Positions 24,310 through 32,993 of a DNA stretch of 64,000 nucleotides are shown in pieces. The notes under the pieces are model-generated. The model did not search any database, was not told the DNA's origin, and saw only the letters and a list, made by a program, of their open reading frames with translations. Source of the DNA: Porcincola sp945869225 (GTDB lineage: Bacteria; Bacillota; Clostridia; Lachnospirales; Lachnospiraceae). The translations under genes and the position numbers were made by a program. Within the stretch, counting starts at the first letter, position 1, and each line of letters opens with the position of its first letter. The DNA is taken from NCBI RefSeq assembly GCF_052118625.1, contig NZ_JBQKGW010000005.1:110371-174370 (forward strand), in the 5' to 3' direction.

Positions 24310-25158
24310 TCAGATCGCAACCGGGATGTTCCGGATCTGCTCATGATACTGGTAGTTCTCGACATGGAGATCGTCGGTTGTGAATTGATAAAAATCGCGG
24401 ACCTCCGGATTCAGCCAGACCTTCGGCGCCGGATAGGGCTCTCTGCTGATCAGCTCCTGAATCAGCGGCACATGGCGGTCATAGATATGCGCATCCGCAA
24501 TCATATGGACAAGAACCCCCGGCACCATGTCCGACACCTGCGCGATCATCATCAGCAGAAGCGCATACTGTGCGACGTTCCAGTTGTTCGCGGTCAGGAC
24601 ATCGTTGGACCGCTGGTTCAGCACGGCATTGAGCACCAGCTTTCCGTCTCCCTGCTCCTGCGTGACGTTGAACGTCATGCTGTAGGCGCACGGATAGAGA
24701 TTCATCTCATGGAGATCCTGATGCACATAGAGGTTCGTCAGGATCCGCCTGCTGAACGGATTGTGTCTGAGATCATAGAGCACACGATCTGTCTGATCAA
24801 ACAAACCTTCCTTATAGACATGCTTCACGCCCATCTGGTAGCCGTATGCCTTCCCGATGGAGCCGTCCTCGTCCGCCCACTCATCCCAGATATGACTGTG
24901 GAGATCATGCACGTTGTTCGACTTTTTCTGCCAGATCCACAGGACCTCATCCATGGCACTCTTCAGTGCCGTCCGCCGCAGCGTCAGCGCAGGGAACTCT
25001 TTCCTGAGATCGTACCGGTTGCAGATGCCAAACTGTTTGATCGTGTAGGCCGGCGTTCCATCCGGCCAGTGCGGCCGGACCTTCTCGCCGCGCGTATCCG
25101 TGCCATTCTCCAGAATATCTCTGCACATGTTGATAAAGATGTGATCACACTGACTCAT
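24310..25158 (-). CDS. thyA: Thymidylate synthase with divergent catalytic loop
   Basis: ThyA methylates dUMP to dTMP using methylenetetrahydrofolate. The product has 282 residues. It shows NPFSRRILTNLYV (Arg pair region), the nucleophile Cys157 in LYPCAYSMTF, LNQRSNDVLTANNWNVAQYA with dUMP-binding Asp and Asn, and HIYDRHVPLIQE. In most ThyA proteins the loop reads PPCH followed by a Gln two to four residues on. Here the His and Gln are Ala and Thr. The rest of the fold is intact, and the tight coupling to folA supports a working enzyme of a divergent branch. Confidence 0.93.
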   Translation of the reverse strand: MSQCDHIFINMCRDILENGTDTRGEKVRPHWPDGTPAYTIKQFGICNRYDLRKEFPALTLRRTALKSAMDEVLWIWQKKSNNVHDLHSHIWDEWADEDGSIGKAYGYQMGVKHVYKEGLFDQTDRVLYDLRHNPFSRRILTNLYVHQDLHEMNLYPCAYSMTFNVTQEQGDGKLVLNAVLNQRSNDVLTANNWNVAQYALLLMMIAQVSDMVPGVLVHMIADAHIYDRHVPLIQELISREPYPAPKVWLNPEVRDFYQFTTDDLHVENYQYHEQIRNIPVAI

Positions 25159-25206
25159 GTTTCTCTCCTTGAAGCTGTCCGCCCGCGTCCTGTTTCTTCT
25201 TTCTCT

Positions 25207-26376
25207 TCAGGTTCCAAGCTTTGCAAATGATGTCTCTTCCGCGAACCCGGACGCATTCTGCAGAAACAGAATATCTGTATAGCCGCCGGACGCAATCAGG
25301 TCTGACAGGCTTGCGTTGTAGTACCGCAGATCAAGCAGGTCGACCTCATCGAAGTCCGCATACGTGAACGGGGCAAAACAATGCGCATAAGAGTCCTTGA
25401 TGATCAGGAGCCTGCGTCCCGTCCTGCTTTCCGGCATCTTCGACTGGATCAATCCATAGTTTCCGCCGTAAAAATAGGAATATTTGTCCTTCTTGTCCAG
25501 GAAAGAATCATCGTAGATGCTGTTTCTCACATCGTCCGACTGATTGTAGACCAGGTAATAGTCCTCTGCCGAGGCCGGGTCATAGCGCTGGATACTGTCA
25601 GCCCTTCCCCGGATGCCAAGTTTGGACGAGATGGTTCCCTCAAAATCCTCTGTCACCGTGACCGGGCTGTAGGCTCCGACGGAAAGCCCTTTCTCCTCTG
25701 CCCACGCCTGATATACGTACCAGGCCGCAAGGGTTTTCCAGTGATGATCGGTGCGGTAGTAAATCTCCTTATCCTTATGCGCGCTCAGAATCTTCCCGGT
25801 ATCAAAGAAAACGCCGTCCGGAAGCGCTGCCCGCACCTGACTGATATAGTCTTCCTCATCGTAAGGCTGTGCAAAGGCCGGAAGCTTCTCTCTTAAAATA
25901 TCGACGGCATTCGGCACAATCATCACGGTCACATGGTCATTCCCAAGCGTCTCCGACTGCTTCTTTGCAAATGAAGCCAGCAGGCTGATATTGGCCTTCG
26001 CCTGATCGGTTGTAAAACTTCCCTCGTGACTCTCAATCAGATAGCCGTCTTTCGCGAAATAAACCCCGCTGATATCCTTCTTTCCTGCTGCCAGCTCAAA
26101 GTCCGTCTTCAGTGTAATCCACCCGTCGCGGCCGATAAACTGATCGGACAAATAGCTCTCATAGTCTTGTGCAAACTGACCGGACAGAAGGGCGCCGATG
26201 CTGAAGGAGGGCCGCATCGCCAGCGAACGGTTCTCCGTCTCGGAGCGCTCATTCTGCGGCTTGATCACCGTTGCCGCCGCGATCCCGAAGATCAGGACCA
26301 GGAACATCAGTGTAACATTGACAGAAACCGTCCTGTTCATGGAAGGATGCCAGTCGGCCTCTTTCTGAAATTTCAT
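25207..26376 (-). CDS. DHHW-family protein, AlgX/AlgJ-like O-acetylation partner
   Basis: The 389-residue product has one N-terminal membrane anchor (VSVNVTLMFLVLIFGIAAAT) and an extracellular SGNH-like domain. YYRTDHHWKTLAAWYVYQ near residue 207 is the DHHW signature, and LLIIKDSYAHCFAPF near residue 325 resembles the Ser/Asp nucleophile block of AlgX/AlgJ proteins. Such proteins transfer or handle acetyl groups on exported polysaccharides together with an MBOAT membrane acyltransferase, which is encoded 140 bases upstream in the same direction. The glycan substrate is unknown. Confidence 0.85.
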   Translation of the reverse strand: MKFQKEADWHPSMNRTVSVNVTLMFLVLIFGIAAATVIKPQNERSETENRSLAMRPSFSIGALLSGQFAQDYESYLSDQFIGRDGWITLKTDFELAAGKKDISGVYFAKDGYLIESHEGSFTTDQAKANISLLASFAKKQSETLGNDHVTVMIVPNAVDILREKLPAFAQPYDEEDYISQVRAALPDGVFFDTGKILSAHKDKEIYYRTDHHWKTLAAWYVYQAWAEEKGLSVGAYSPVTVTEDFEGTISSKLGIRGRADSIQRYDPASAEDYYLVYNQSDDVRNSIYDDSFLDKKDKYSYFYGGNYGLIQSKMPESRTGRRLLIIKDSYAHCFAPFTYADFDEVDLLDLRYYNASLSDLIASGGYTDILFLQNASGFAEETSFAKLGT

Positions 26377-26516
26377 GTAAGTCTACCTCCAAACTGCCGG
26401 GCATCTTCTGCCCGGCTCCAGCGTGCAGCCAGGCCCCGCAGGCAGTGCCGGCCCAAGTCCGGACATGGTCCGCCGGAATGATGCTGCGCAAGCGTGTGTT
26501 CCCGCATCTGTTTTCT

Positions 26517-27935
26517 TCAGAAACGGAAGTATAAAAACGGATTGTAGGACGCCCCGACCAGATACGCGACGCTGAGCAGAAAAACGCCCAGGTAGAATCC
26601 GATCCGAAGCACCAGGGTCAGGACACTGCTGCCCTCCACGCGCCGAAGCAGCCGCTTTGCCAGCTTTTCCGGAAGCTCTGTGCTGCCAAGAATCAGACAC
26701 GCCAGCAGAACCGCATTTGAATATAGAAGGTAGATGCTTTCCTTTGACAAAAAGCCAGCTGCCGGAACAAACATTGCCTTCAGATATCCCATCTTTCCGG
26801 TGATTTCGTTGAAGGAGAAGATGAACCAGCCGATCATCACCGAGAACATCGTGTAGATGTGCCGGACAGCGGGCGGAAGCTTCTCCAGATACTTCCCGAA
26901 AAGCAGCTTCTCAAACAGCAGCAGCACGCCGTAGTAGACACCCCAGATCATGAAATTCCAGTCTGCCCCGTGCCAGATTCCGGTCAGAAGCCAGACAATC
27001 ATGATGTTGCGGATCTGCTTCCACTTTCCCTTCCGGTTGCCTCCGAGCGGGATGTAGACGTATTCACGGAACCAGGTTCCAAGCGAGATGTGCCACCGTC
27101 TCCAGAACTCCGTCACGCTCTTTGACTCATACGGGTGTTCAAAGTTCTCCAGAAAACGAAACCCGAACATATGGCCGAGCCCGATCGCCATGTCCGAATA
27201 CCCGGAAAAATCGTAGTAGATCTGGAATGTATAGGCGGCAATCCCGATCCAGGCTGTCAGCGTCGGAATCCCTGACGGATCCTGCACCTTGATGCTGTCC
27301 CAGAGCACGCCTGCGTTGTTCGCCAGAAGAACCTTCTTCCCGAGCCCGATCATGAAGCGGTTTACGCCATCCGCAAACTCCTGTGTGCTCTCCGTCCGCG
27401 ACCTCAGCTGCGCATCGATCGTCTTGTACTGAACAATCGGCCCCGCGATCAGCTGCGGAAACATCGTGACGTAAGCGCCGTAGGAGATGACATTCTTCTG
27501 GACAGCCGCATTTCCGCGATATACATCGATGACGTACGATATCGTCTGAAAGGTATAAAAGGATATGCCGATCGGAAGTGTGAGCGAAAGCAGCGGGATC
27601 GACGAGCCAGACAGACTGTTGATCGTTCTCAGAACAAAATTCGCATACTTGAAGTAAGCCAGAAGTCCAAGACCAGCCGCCACCGCAGCCGTCAGGGCAA
27701 TCTTTGCCTTTCTGTCCTCTCCAGCCCTGCGGAAATGATCGACCAGAATGCCTCCCGTATAGGAGACCAGTATCGACACGATCATCAGAAAGACGTAAAC
27801 CGGCTCCCCCCATGCATAGAAAACAAGGCTGACAAGGAGAAGGACCAGATTCCGGAGCTTTGCCGAAACGACATAATATATCAGAAGAACCACCGGTAAA
27901 AACCGGAAAAGAAACAGCAGACTGCTGAAAACCAT
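26517..27935 (-). CDS. MBOAT-family membrane O-acyltransferase (AlgI/DltB-like)
   Basis: The 472-residue product is an integral membrane protein with around ten spans. It carries FLFRFLPVVLLIYY at the start, LPIGISFYTFQTISYVIDVY, FWRRWHISLGTWFREYVYIP and LLTGIWHGADWNFMIWG, where the His is the conserved MBOAT catalytic residue. AlgI-type proteins move an acyl group from a cytoplasmic donor across the membrane to a partner that modifies a surface polymer. The partner here is probably the DHHW protein downstream. A strong promoter stands upstream, overlapping that of the divergent SGNH hydrolase gene. Confidence 0.93.
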   Translation of the reverse strand: MVFSSLLFLFRFLPVVLLIYYVVSAKLRNLVLLLVSLVFYAWGEPVYVFLMIVSILVSYTGGILVDHFRRAGEDRKAKIALTAAVAAGLGLLAYFKYANFVLRTINSLSGSSIPLLSLTLPIGISFYTFQTISYVIDVYRGNAAVQKNVISYGAYVTMFPQLIAGPIVQYKTIDAQLRSRTESTQEFADGVNRFMIGLGKKVLLANNAGVLWDSIKVQDPSGIPTLTAWIGIAAYTFQIYYDFSGYSDMAIGLGHMFGFRFLENFEHPYESKSVTEFWRRWHISLGTWFREYVYIPLGGNRKGKWKQIRNIMIVWLLTGIWHGADWNFMIWGVYYGVLLLFEKLLFGKYLEKLPPAVRHIYTMFSVMIGWFIFSFNEITGKMGYLKAMFVPAAGFLSKESIYLLYSNAVLLACLILGSTELPEKLAKRLLRRVEGSSVLTLVLRIGFYLGVFLLSVAYLVGASYNPFLYFRF

Positions 27936-27971
27936 TCTAGATACCCGCCTGAAAACTGTAAGTTACCATGC

Positions 27972-27999
27972 TTTACTTTGAACCCGATTATTATATAAT
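27972..27999 (+). promoter_or_regulatory. Promoter of the SGNH hydrolase gene
   Basis: TTTACT (27972-27977), a 16-base spacer and TATAAT (27994-27999) on the plus strand. Its -10 overlaps the -10 of the divergent MBOAT promoter, so both cannot be open together. Confidence 0.5.
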
Positions 28000-28018
28000 A
28001 TAAAAATACGCTGTTCAA
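27990..28018 (-). promoter_or_regulatory. Promoter of the MBOAT-DHHW operon
   Basis: On the minus strand TTGAAC (28013-28018), 17 bases and TATAAT (27990-27995) give a strong housekeeping promoter about 48 bases from the MBOAT start. Confidence 0.75.
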
Positions 28019-28087
28019 GATTTCAAACTCTGCAGCGAACAAACGACCAGAATCGTCCAGGAATCTCCAAGAATCGGTGAAAAAACT

Positions 28088-29287
28088 ATGCCATCCTCTC
28101 AAACAACTACCAAGACAAGCTCCACCGTCCGCAGAAGGCGGAAAAGTAACTCCGGCCGGACGATGATTCCGCGTCTGCTGGTTCTTGTATTCATTTTCAT
28201 TGCTGTCTTTGAAGGCAGGATCATCCATACGCTCCTCACGCACCGGGTCAGCCCCTCTTCTTCCAGTGTCACTGCCACGCAGGGAAAGACCACTTCTGAC
28301 TCTTCACAGAATCAGGACAAAACCGCATCCACCCCATCGGCGGGAGCGGCTTCATCCAGCAGCAACCCGGACCAGGGACTGGCGGGGCTCGCTACAGTCT
28401 CTGTTTCCGATACGGCAGCGGCACAGAATGATACCGCCAGTACAGACAGTACGCAGCAGACCGATGCCTCCAGTTCCGGCGAGGCCATCGACAGCCCCGC
28501 TGTTGTCCCTGCCCAGAGCGATTCGGTCGATGACTCCTATTTTTCAGACGCCGTCTTCATCGGCGACTCAAGAATGGAAGGCTTCCGGAACGCTTCCGGT
28601 ATCACACAGGGGACCTTCCTGACCGGAGTCGGCCTCTCCATCAACGACATGGACAAGCAGATCATATCGACGGCGGACGGCAATATCTCGGTCTACCAGG
28701 GGCTGAGCGGCCGGCAGTATAAGAAGATCTACCTGATGCTTGGCACCAATGACCTCGGCTTCTATCCATGGGACCAGTTCCAGCCGACCTTTGAGAAAGC
28801 CATCAGACAGTTCCATACGCTTCAGCCGGATGCCATCATCTATATCTGCTCGGTCATCTATGTGGAGGAGTCCAAGATTGCGAAGGGCTTTGAGTATGAC
28901 AATAACCAGAATGTACAGACGATCAACCAGTACATTCTGTCTACCTGCGAGGATCTGTGGTACAGCTACTATCTCAACCTGAATGAGATTTTTTCGGACG
29001 GGAATCATGAACTCATCTCCGGCGCTTCCGCGGATGGGATTCACCTTGAGCCGGAATACTGTGCTCAGATGCTCACCTACCTGAAGTCCCACTATATCAG
29101 CGACTCAGACTGGAGTCAGGTCTTCTCTGCCAACGGCGGAGACAGTGCCGCTTCCGGCTCCGAGACAGAGAACGCTGCAGCCCAGACAGATGCCTCCGCT
29201 TCCCAGACCGGGGAAACTGCAGCTTCATCCGATGCGTCGGCCGCTTCCCCGGGATCCAGCGATGCGGGGAGTGTCAGTGCCGGCTGA
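28088..29287 (+). CDS. Membrane-anchored SGNH/GDSL-type hydrolase
   Basis: The 399-residue protein has a basic N-terminus (VRRRRKSNSGR), one membrane anchor (IPRLLVLVFIFIAVFEGRII) and a Ser/Thr/Ala-rich linker to about residue 150. The hydrolase domain follows: VFIGDSRMEGFRNASG (block I Ser, GDSR in place of GDSL), YLMLGTNDLGFYPW (block III Asn) and SADGIHLEPEYC (block V Asp and His). The last 45 residues are again Ser/Ala/Thr-rich. It should act outside the cell as an esterase or acetyltransferase. Its position divergent from the MBOAT-DHHW genes suggests that it adds or removes acyl groups on the same surface polymer. Confidence 0.85.
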   Translation: MPSSQTTTKTSSTVRRRRKSNSGRTMIPRLLVLVFIFIAVFEGRIIHTLLTHRVSPSSSSVTATQGKTTSDSSQNQDKTASTPSAGAASSSSNPDQGLAGLATVSVSDTAAAQNDTASTDSTQQTDASSSGEAIDSPAVVPAQSDSVDDSYFSDAVFIGDSRMEGFRNASGITQGTFLTGVGLSINDMDKQIISTADGNISVYQGLSGRQYKKIYLMLGTNDLGFYPWDQFQPTFEKAIRQFHTLQPDAIIYICSVIYVEESKIAKGFEYDNNQNVQTINQYILSTCEDLWYSYYLNLNEIFSDGNHELISGASADGIHLEPEYCAQMLTYLKSHYISDSDWSQVFSANGGDSAASGSETENAAAQTDASASQTGETAASSDASAASPGSSDAGSVSAG

Positions 29288-29364
29288 CGAACACACCAGC
29301 CGCAGCATACGCTCTCACGCGGATGATCGGATCCGGAATGTTGCCAAGTTGTGGCTGAGCAGCC

Positions 29365-29393
29365 TTGCAATGATTGTTTCAATCTGCTAAGAT
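29365..29393 (+). promoter_or_regulatory. Promoter of the DUF4358 lipoprotein gene
   Basis: TTGCAA (29365-29370), 17 bases and TAAGAT (29388-29393) stand about 56 bases before the lipoprotein start. Confidence 0.45.
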
Positions 29394-29449
29394 TCCGTAG
29401 GCAAACAAAGTTTCCGGGAAATAACAATCAAACAATAAGGGGTTATCAT

Positions 29450-29935
29450 ATGAAGAGATTTCGTAAAATCACTGCTGTTGTGCTCGCTGCAGTCTGTGCG
29501 GCACTTCTCCTGACTGCCTGCGGCGGAGGTTCCTCGAAGGAGGCTTCTTCCATCGATGTCTCGGCGCTCGCAGATGAGCTGAACAAGGACACCATCAAGA
29601 ACGACACGCTGACGGAGACCAGCTCCGATATGCTTTCCAGCATCTATTTCTTCAAGGACGGTCAGGTCACGGAGAGCAAGGCTTACATGAGTTCCGGCTC
29701 CACCGCCGATGAGATCTGTGTTGTCAAGTGCCGGGACGATGCGACCACCAATGATGTGGAGCAGCTCTTCCAGTCCCGGGTTCAAAAGCAGTCTGATCTT
29801 TACGCTACCTACAAGGCAGAGGAAAGCGACAAACTGAAGAAGGCCATCATCAAGTCAACCGGAAGCTACACCGTCCTGGTTGTCTGTGATGACTATGATA
29901 AAGCGAACGAGATTCTCTCAAAATACGGATTCTGA
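29450..29935 (+). CDS. DUF4358-type lipoprotein
   Basis: The 161-residue product has a lipoprotein signal: MKRFRKITAVVLAAVCAALL followed by the lipobox LTAC at residues 21-24, after which Cys would be lipidated. The mature part (SIDVSALADELNKD, YFFKDGQVTESKAYMSSGST, VVKCRD, FQSRVQKQ) fits the DUF4358 family. Function is unknown. Members are common near MBOAT, DHHW and SGNH genes in clostridia. The ATG at 29450 has AAGGGG seven bases upstream. An open frame to 29351 has no ribosome site and would bury the signal peptide. Confidence 0.85.
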   Translation: MKRFRKITAVVLAAVCAALLLTACGGGSSKEASSIDVSALADELNKDTIKNDTLTETSSDMLSSIYFFKDGQVTESKAYMSSGSTADEICVVKCRDDATTNDVEQLFQSRVQKQSDLYATYKAEESDKLKKAIIKSTGSYTVLVVCDDYDKANEILSKYGF

Positions 29936-30008
29936 GTCAGGGAATTTCAGGGCAGCGTGTCCGGCGCCTGAATCCCGGGTAAGGAATGCATCAATAATCA
30001 GACATCCA

Positions 30009-30052
30009 TAAAAAAGCGGGTCCCGGCCAGTGTGCCGGGACCCGCTTTTTTT
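30009..30052. terminator. Strong bidirectional terminator
   Basis: AAAAAAGCGGGTCCCGGC and its complement GCCGGGACCCGCTTTTTTT form a long GC-rich stem with A and T runs on both sides. It serves the lipoprotein gene on the plus strand and pepV on the minus strand. Confidence 0.93.
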
Positions 30053-30111
30053 CTGCATCTTCCGTCTGCTATACAGGCCATACAGCCTTCTGAGCTGCGC
30101 GGGCAGACTCA

Positions 30112-31533
30112 TCAGCCGCACAGCTGGATGATCGCGTCCGCAAAAATTTTCACGCTTTTCACAAGCACATCGATGTCGACAAACTCATCATCGCCGTGCA
30201 TCCGGTTGTCGACGCCTTCCACCTCGCAGCCGAACGCGACGCCTCTCTCCAGCCCATGGACATAGGTGCCGCCGCCGATGGCCATCGGCTTTCCCGGCTT
30301 GTCAAAATAGCGCTCGTAGCTCTGAAGAAGCGTTGTGACAAGCGGTGAATCCGCAGGCACGTAGTGCGCCGGTGTCATCGGGCCATCCTCCATCTCGAAG
30401 CCTTTCTGCCGGAGCGCTGCTCTGATCCTCTCCGTCAGGTTTTCCTCCGTCGCGCAGAGCGGTGCCCTGCAGTCAAACTCCGCAGTCAGCTTTCCGTTCT
30501 GAAGCTTCAGGATATCCAGGCTGAGCGTCAGCTCGCCGCTCTCCTCATCACTCAGAGAGACGCCAAGCGCCTTCCCGTGAAAGTCTCCGAATGGGAAGAG
30601 TTCGGCCAGTCCGAGGAGCGCATGTGTTGTCTTTGTTCCTGCAAGCGGAAGCCTGCTGATCATGAAAAGCAGGGCTGTCAGAGCATTGACGGAGCCGTTG
30701 TCCGGCATGGCCGCATGGCCTGTCTGTCCCTTGACATGGACAATCTCCCGGTCTCCCTCCAGCTCCCAGGTCACAGCCGCCTTTGTCTTCTCCTCCGTCT
30801 CCGCCGCCGCTTGTTCAAGCTGTTCCTTCCTCAGGCCCCGGAACGCTGCCTCCGCAGTCCCCGGCACAACATTCGCCTTTGAGCCTGCGTCAATTTCAAG
30901 TACACAGGGCGTGTGATAGTCCTCCGGAAGGTCAGCAGTAAACTTCTTCGCCAGTCTCGCCTTCTCAATGTTGATCAGCGGGAAATTTGCATCGGGCGAA
31001 AATGTATATTCTGCCTCCTTCTCAATTCCATAGTAGTGCTCCAGATCAGAACTGCCGCACTCCTCGTCCGCACCCAGGATCAGCCGGACGCCATGGCGCA
31101 GACCGATGCCAAGCTCCGAGACGGCCCGCATGGCATAGAATGCCGCAACAGCAGGCCCCTTGTCATCCGCGGTTCCTCTTCCATAGAGGTAGTGACCTTC
31201 CTGAAGCGGCTCAAACGGCTGCGTTTTCTTCCAGTCCTTCGAGACCGGTACAACATCGAGATGCGCCAGAATGTCCAGGCTCTTCTCTCCCTCTCCGGGA
31301 AGATCTGCTGTCATGCAGTAATTGTCGTAATTTTTTACCTGAAATCCCTTTGACTCAGCCAGACGTGCCATCGCTGCCAGGGCCGCCGCCGGTCCGTCTC
31401 CGAACGGCTTTCCTTCCTTCGCTTCTCCCTTTGTGCTGTCGATGCGCACAAGCGCGGAAATATCATCCGTTATCTCCTGCCGGTGCGCCTCAGCCCATGC
31501 GTCCAGACGTTCTGCGTAATCTGAATGATTCAT
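30112..31533 (-). CDS. pepV: Dipeptidase PepV (M20 family)
   Basis: PepV is a cytoplasmic zinc dipeptidase that cuts many dipeptides, including carnosine-type ones. The product has 473 residues. Signatures are DILAHLDVVPVSKDW with zinc His, YGRGTADDKGPAVAAFYAMR with the bridging Asp, LGADEECGSSDLEHYY with the catalytic Glu pair and the C-terminal GGGTYVHGLERGVAFG. This follows the PepV subgroup of M20. A promoter at 31568-31596 places the RNA start near 31561, so the ATG at 31569 cannot be used. The ATG at 31533 has GGGAGG eight bases ahead. Confidence 0.93.
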   Translation of the reverse strand: MNHSDYAERLDAWAEAHRQEITDDISALVRIDSTKGEAKEGKPFGDGPAAALAAMARLAESKGFQVKNYDNYCMTADLPGEGEKSLDILAHLDVVPVSKDWKKTQPFEPLQEGHYLYGRGTADDKGPAVAAFYAMRAVSELGIGLRHGVRLILGADEECGSSDLEHYYGIEKEAEYTFSPDANFPLINIEKARLAKKFTADLPEDYHTPCVLEIDAGSKANVVPGTAEAAFRGLRKEQLEQAAAETEEKTKAAVTWELEGDREIVHVKGQTGHAAMPDNGSVNALTALLFMISRLPLAGTKTTHALLGLAELFPFGDFHGKALGVSLSDEESGELTLSLDILKLQNGKLTAEFDCRAPLCATEENLTERIRAALRQKGFEMEDGPMTPAHYVPADSPLVTTLLQSYERYFDKPGKPMAIGGGTYVHGLERGVAFGCEVEGVDNRMHGDDEFVDIDVLVKSVKIFADAIIQLCG

Positions 31534-31567
31534 ATCTGATATCCTCCCATGCTGCGTGATACCCTGC

Positions 31568-31596
31568 ATTATACGCTGACTTGTCCCCTTTGTCGA
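31568..31596 (-). promoter_or_regulatory. pepV promoter
   Basis: TCGACA (31591-31596), 17 bases and TATAAT (31568-31573) on the minus strand. It decides the pepV start codon. Confidence 0.75.
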
Positions 31597-31612
31597 AATG
31601 TTCCTTCCACTG

Positions 31613-31621
31613 TGCTACAAT
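31613..31621 (+). promoter_or_regulatory. Extended -10 of the MerR-methyltransferase gene
   Basis: TGTGCTACAAT on the plus strand has the TGnTACAAT form of an extended -10 promoter. No good -35 is visible at 17 bases, which is usual for this class and for activator-dependent genes. Confidence 0.45.
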
Positions 31622-31721
31622 CAGTCTGAAATCAGGTGGTTCCATCCACCATGCATTTGATCTTTAAGCATTCACAGCAGCTGAGTCCGCCCTTTTGAGG
31701 CGGTGGAATGGGGATCTGTTT

Positions 31722-32960
31722 ATGAAGAAGGAAGGCTTCTATTCATCCGGACAGTTTGCAAAGCTCGCCGATGTCTCAGTTCGGACCATCCGGTTCTATG
31801 ACAGGCAGAACATCCTGAAGCCATCCTTTGTAGACGCCCATGGTGCCCGCTTTTATACAGACCAGGATCTGGCGTCCCTCCAGCAGATTCTGCTTCTGAA
31901 GTATCTGGGCTTCTCGCTGGAGGAGATCCGGGACATGACGATCGGCGGATCGGACTACAGCCATATCTCCCGGATGCTTCGCATTCAGGAGAAACTCGTT
32001 CAGGACCGCATCGAACAGATGCAGACGGTCGCCGAGGCGATCCGGGATACGGAGGAGGAGCTCCGACGGGGCAATGCCAACTGGCAGAATATGCTCGACC
32101 TGATCCATCTGACCGGTATGGAGCGCTCTCTTGCATCCCAGTACAGAAGCGCAACGAACCTCTCCGCCCGCATCGCACTCCACAGCCTCTATTCGACAAA
32201 CCCGGAAGGGTGGTTTCCCTGGCTCTACCGGAAGCTGGCGCTTGTGCCGGGCATGCGTGTCCTGGAGGTCGGCTGCGGAGACGGGGCTCTCTGGACCTGC
32301 CGGCACGAAGAGCTCCCTCATCCCATCACCATCGTACTGTCGGATATATCGGACGGCATGATCAGGGATGTCAGACGGAATATACGGCAGGCCATCCCCA
32401 CCGCTGACAGTCAGACTTCTGATCCAGTCAGTCCCGCTGATGGCGGACAGGCTCTCCGGCCCTTCACTTTCCAGGTCTTCGACTGCGCCAACATCCCGTA
32501 CCCGGACAATACCTTCGACCTGGTCATCGCCAACCATGTCCTGTTCTACGCAGATGATCTTCCCAAAACGCTTCAGGAGCTTGCACGCGTCCTGAGGCCG
32601 GGCGGACGCTTTATCTGCAGCAGCTACAGCAGCCGCCATATGCACGAAATCCGCGATCTTGTACAGCTCTTTGACAGTCACATCTCACTCTCACAGGGCC
32701 AGCTGTATGAGCGCTTCGGCCTTGAAAACGGACAGTCGCTGCTCTCCCCTGTTTTCTCCTCCGTCCGTCTGCTTCGATATGAGGATGGGCTGAGGATTAC
32801 CGACCCGCAGCCGCTCATCGAATACATTCTTTCCTGCCATGGCAACCAGAACCAGTACCTGGTCAACCGGTACAAAGAGTTTCAGGCATTCGTAAAAGAA
32901 CAGGTTGGAAATGTATTCTGCGTCACAAAAGATGCCGGTATTTTCGTCTGTTCGCTCTGA
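31722..32960 (+). CDS. MerR-family regulator fused to a SAM-dependent methyltransferase
   Basis: The 412-residue protein has two enzymatic or regulatory parts. Residues 8-75 form a MerR DNA-binding domain (FAKLADVSVRTIRFYDRQN, then GARFYTDQDL and LGFSLEEIRDM), followed by a dimerisation helix to about residue 115. From about residue 160 a class I methyltransferase follows, with motif I RVLEVGCGDGALW at 179-191, an acidic SDISDGMI end of strand 2 and the FDLVIANHVLFYADDLP and ARVLRPGGRFI blocks of the Methyltransf_11 type. The effector or substrate is unknown. The gene is divergent from pepV. The ATG at 31722 with GGGGATC upstream is preferred to one at 31695. Confidence 0.85.
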   Translation: MKKEGFYSSGQFAKLADVSVRTIRFYDRQNILKPSFVDAHGARFYTDQDLASLQQILLLKYLGFSLEEIRDMTIGGSDYSHISRMLRIQEKLVQDRIEQMQTVAEAIRDTEEELRRGNANWQNMLDLIHLTGMERSLASQYRSATNLSARIALHSLYSTNPEGWFPWLYRKLALVPGMRVLEVGCGDGALWTCRHEELPHPITIVLSDISDGMIRDVRRNIRQAIPTADSQTSDPVSPADGGQALRPFTFQVFDCANIPYPDNTFDLVIANHVLFYADDLPKTLQELARVLRPGGRFICSSYSSRHMHEIRDLVQLFDSHISLSQGQLYERFGLENGQSLLSPVFSSVRLLRYEDGLRITDPQPLIEYILSCHGNQNQYLVNRYKEFQAFVKEQVGNVFCVTKDAGIFVCSL

Positions 32961-32993
32961 TGACCTTAAATTTTCTTTATTTTTTGCAAAGGC

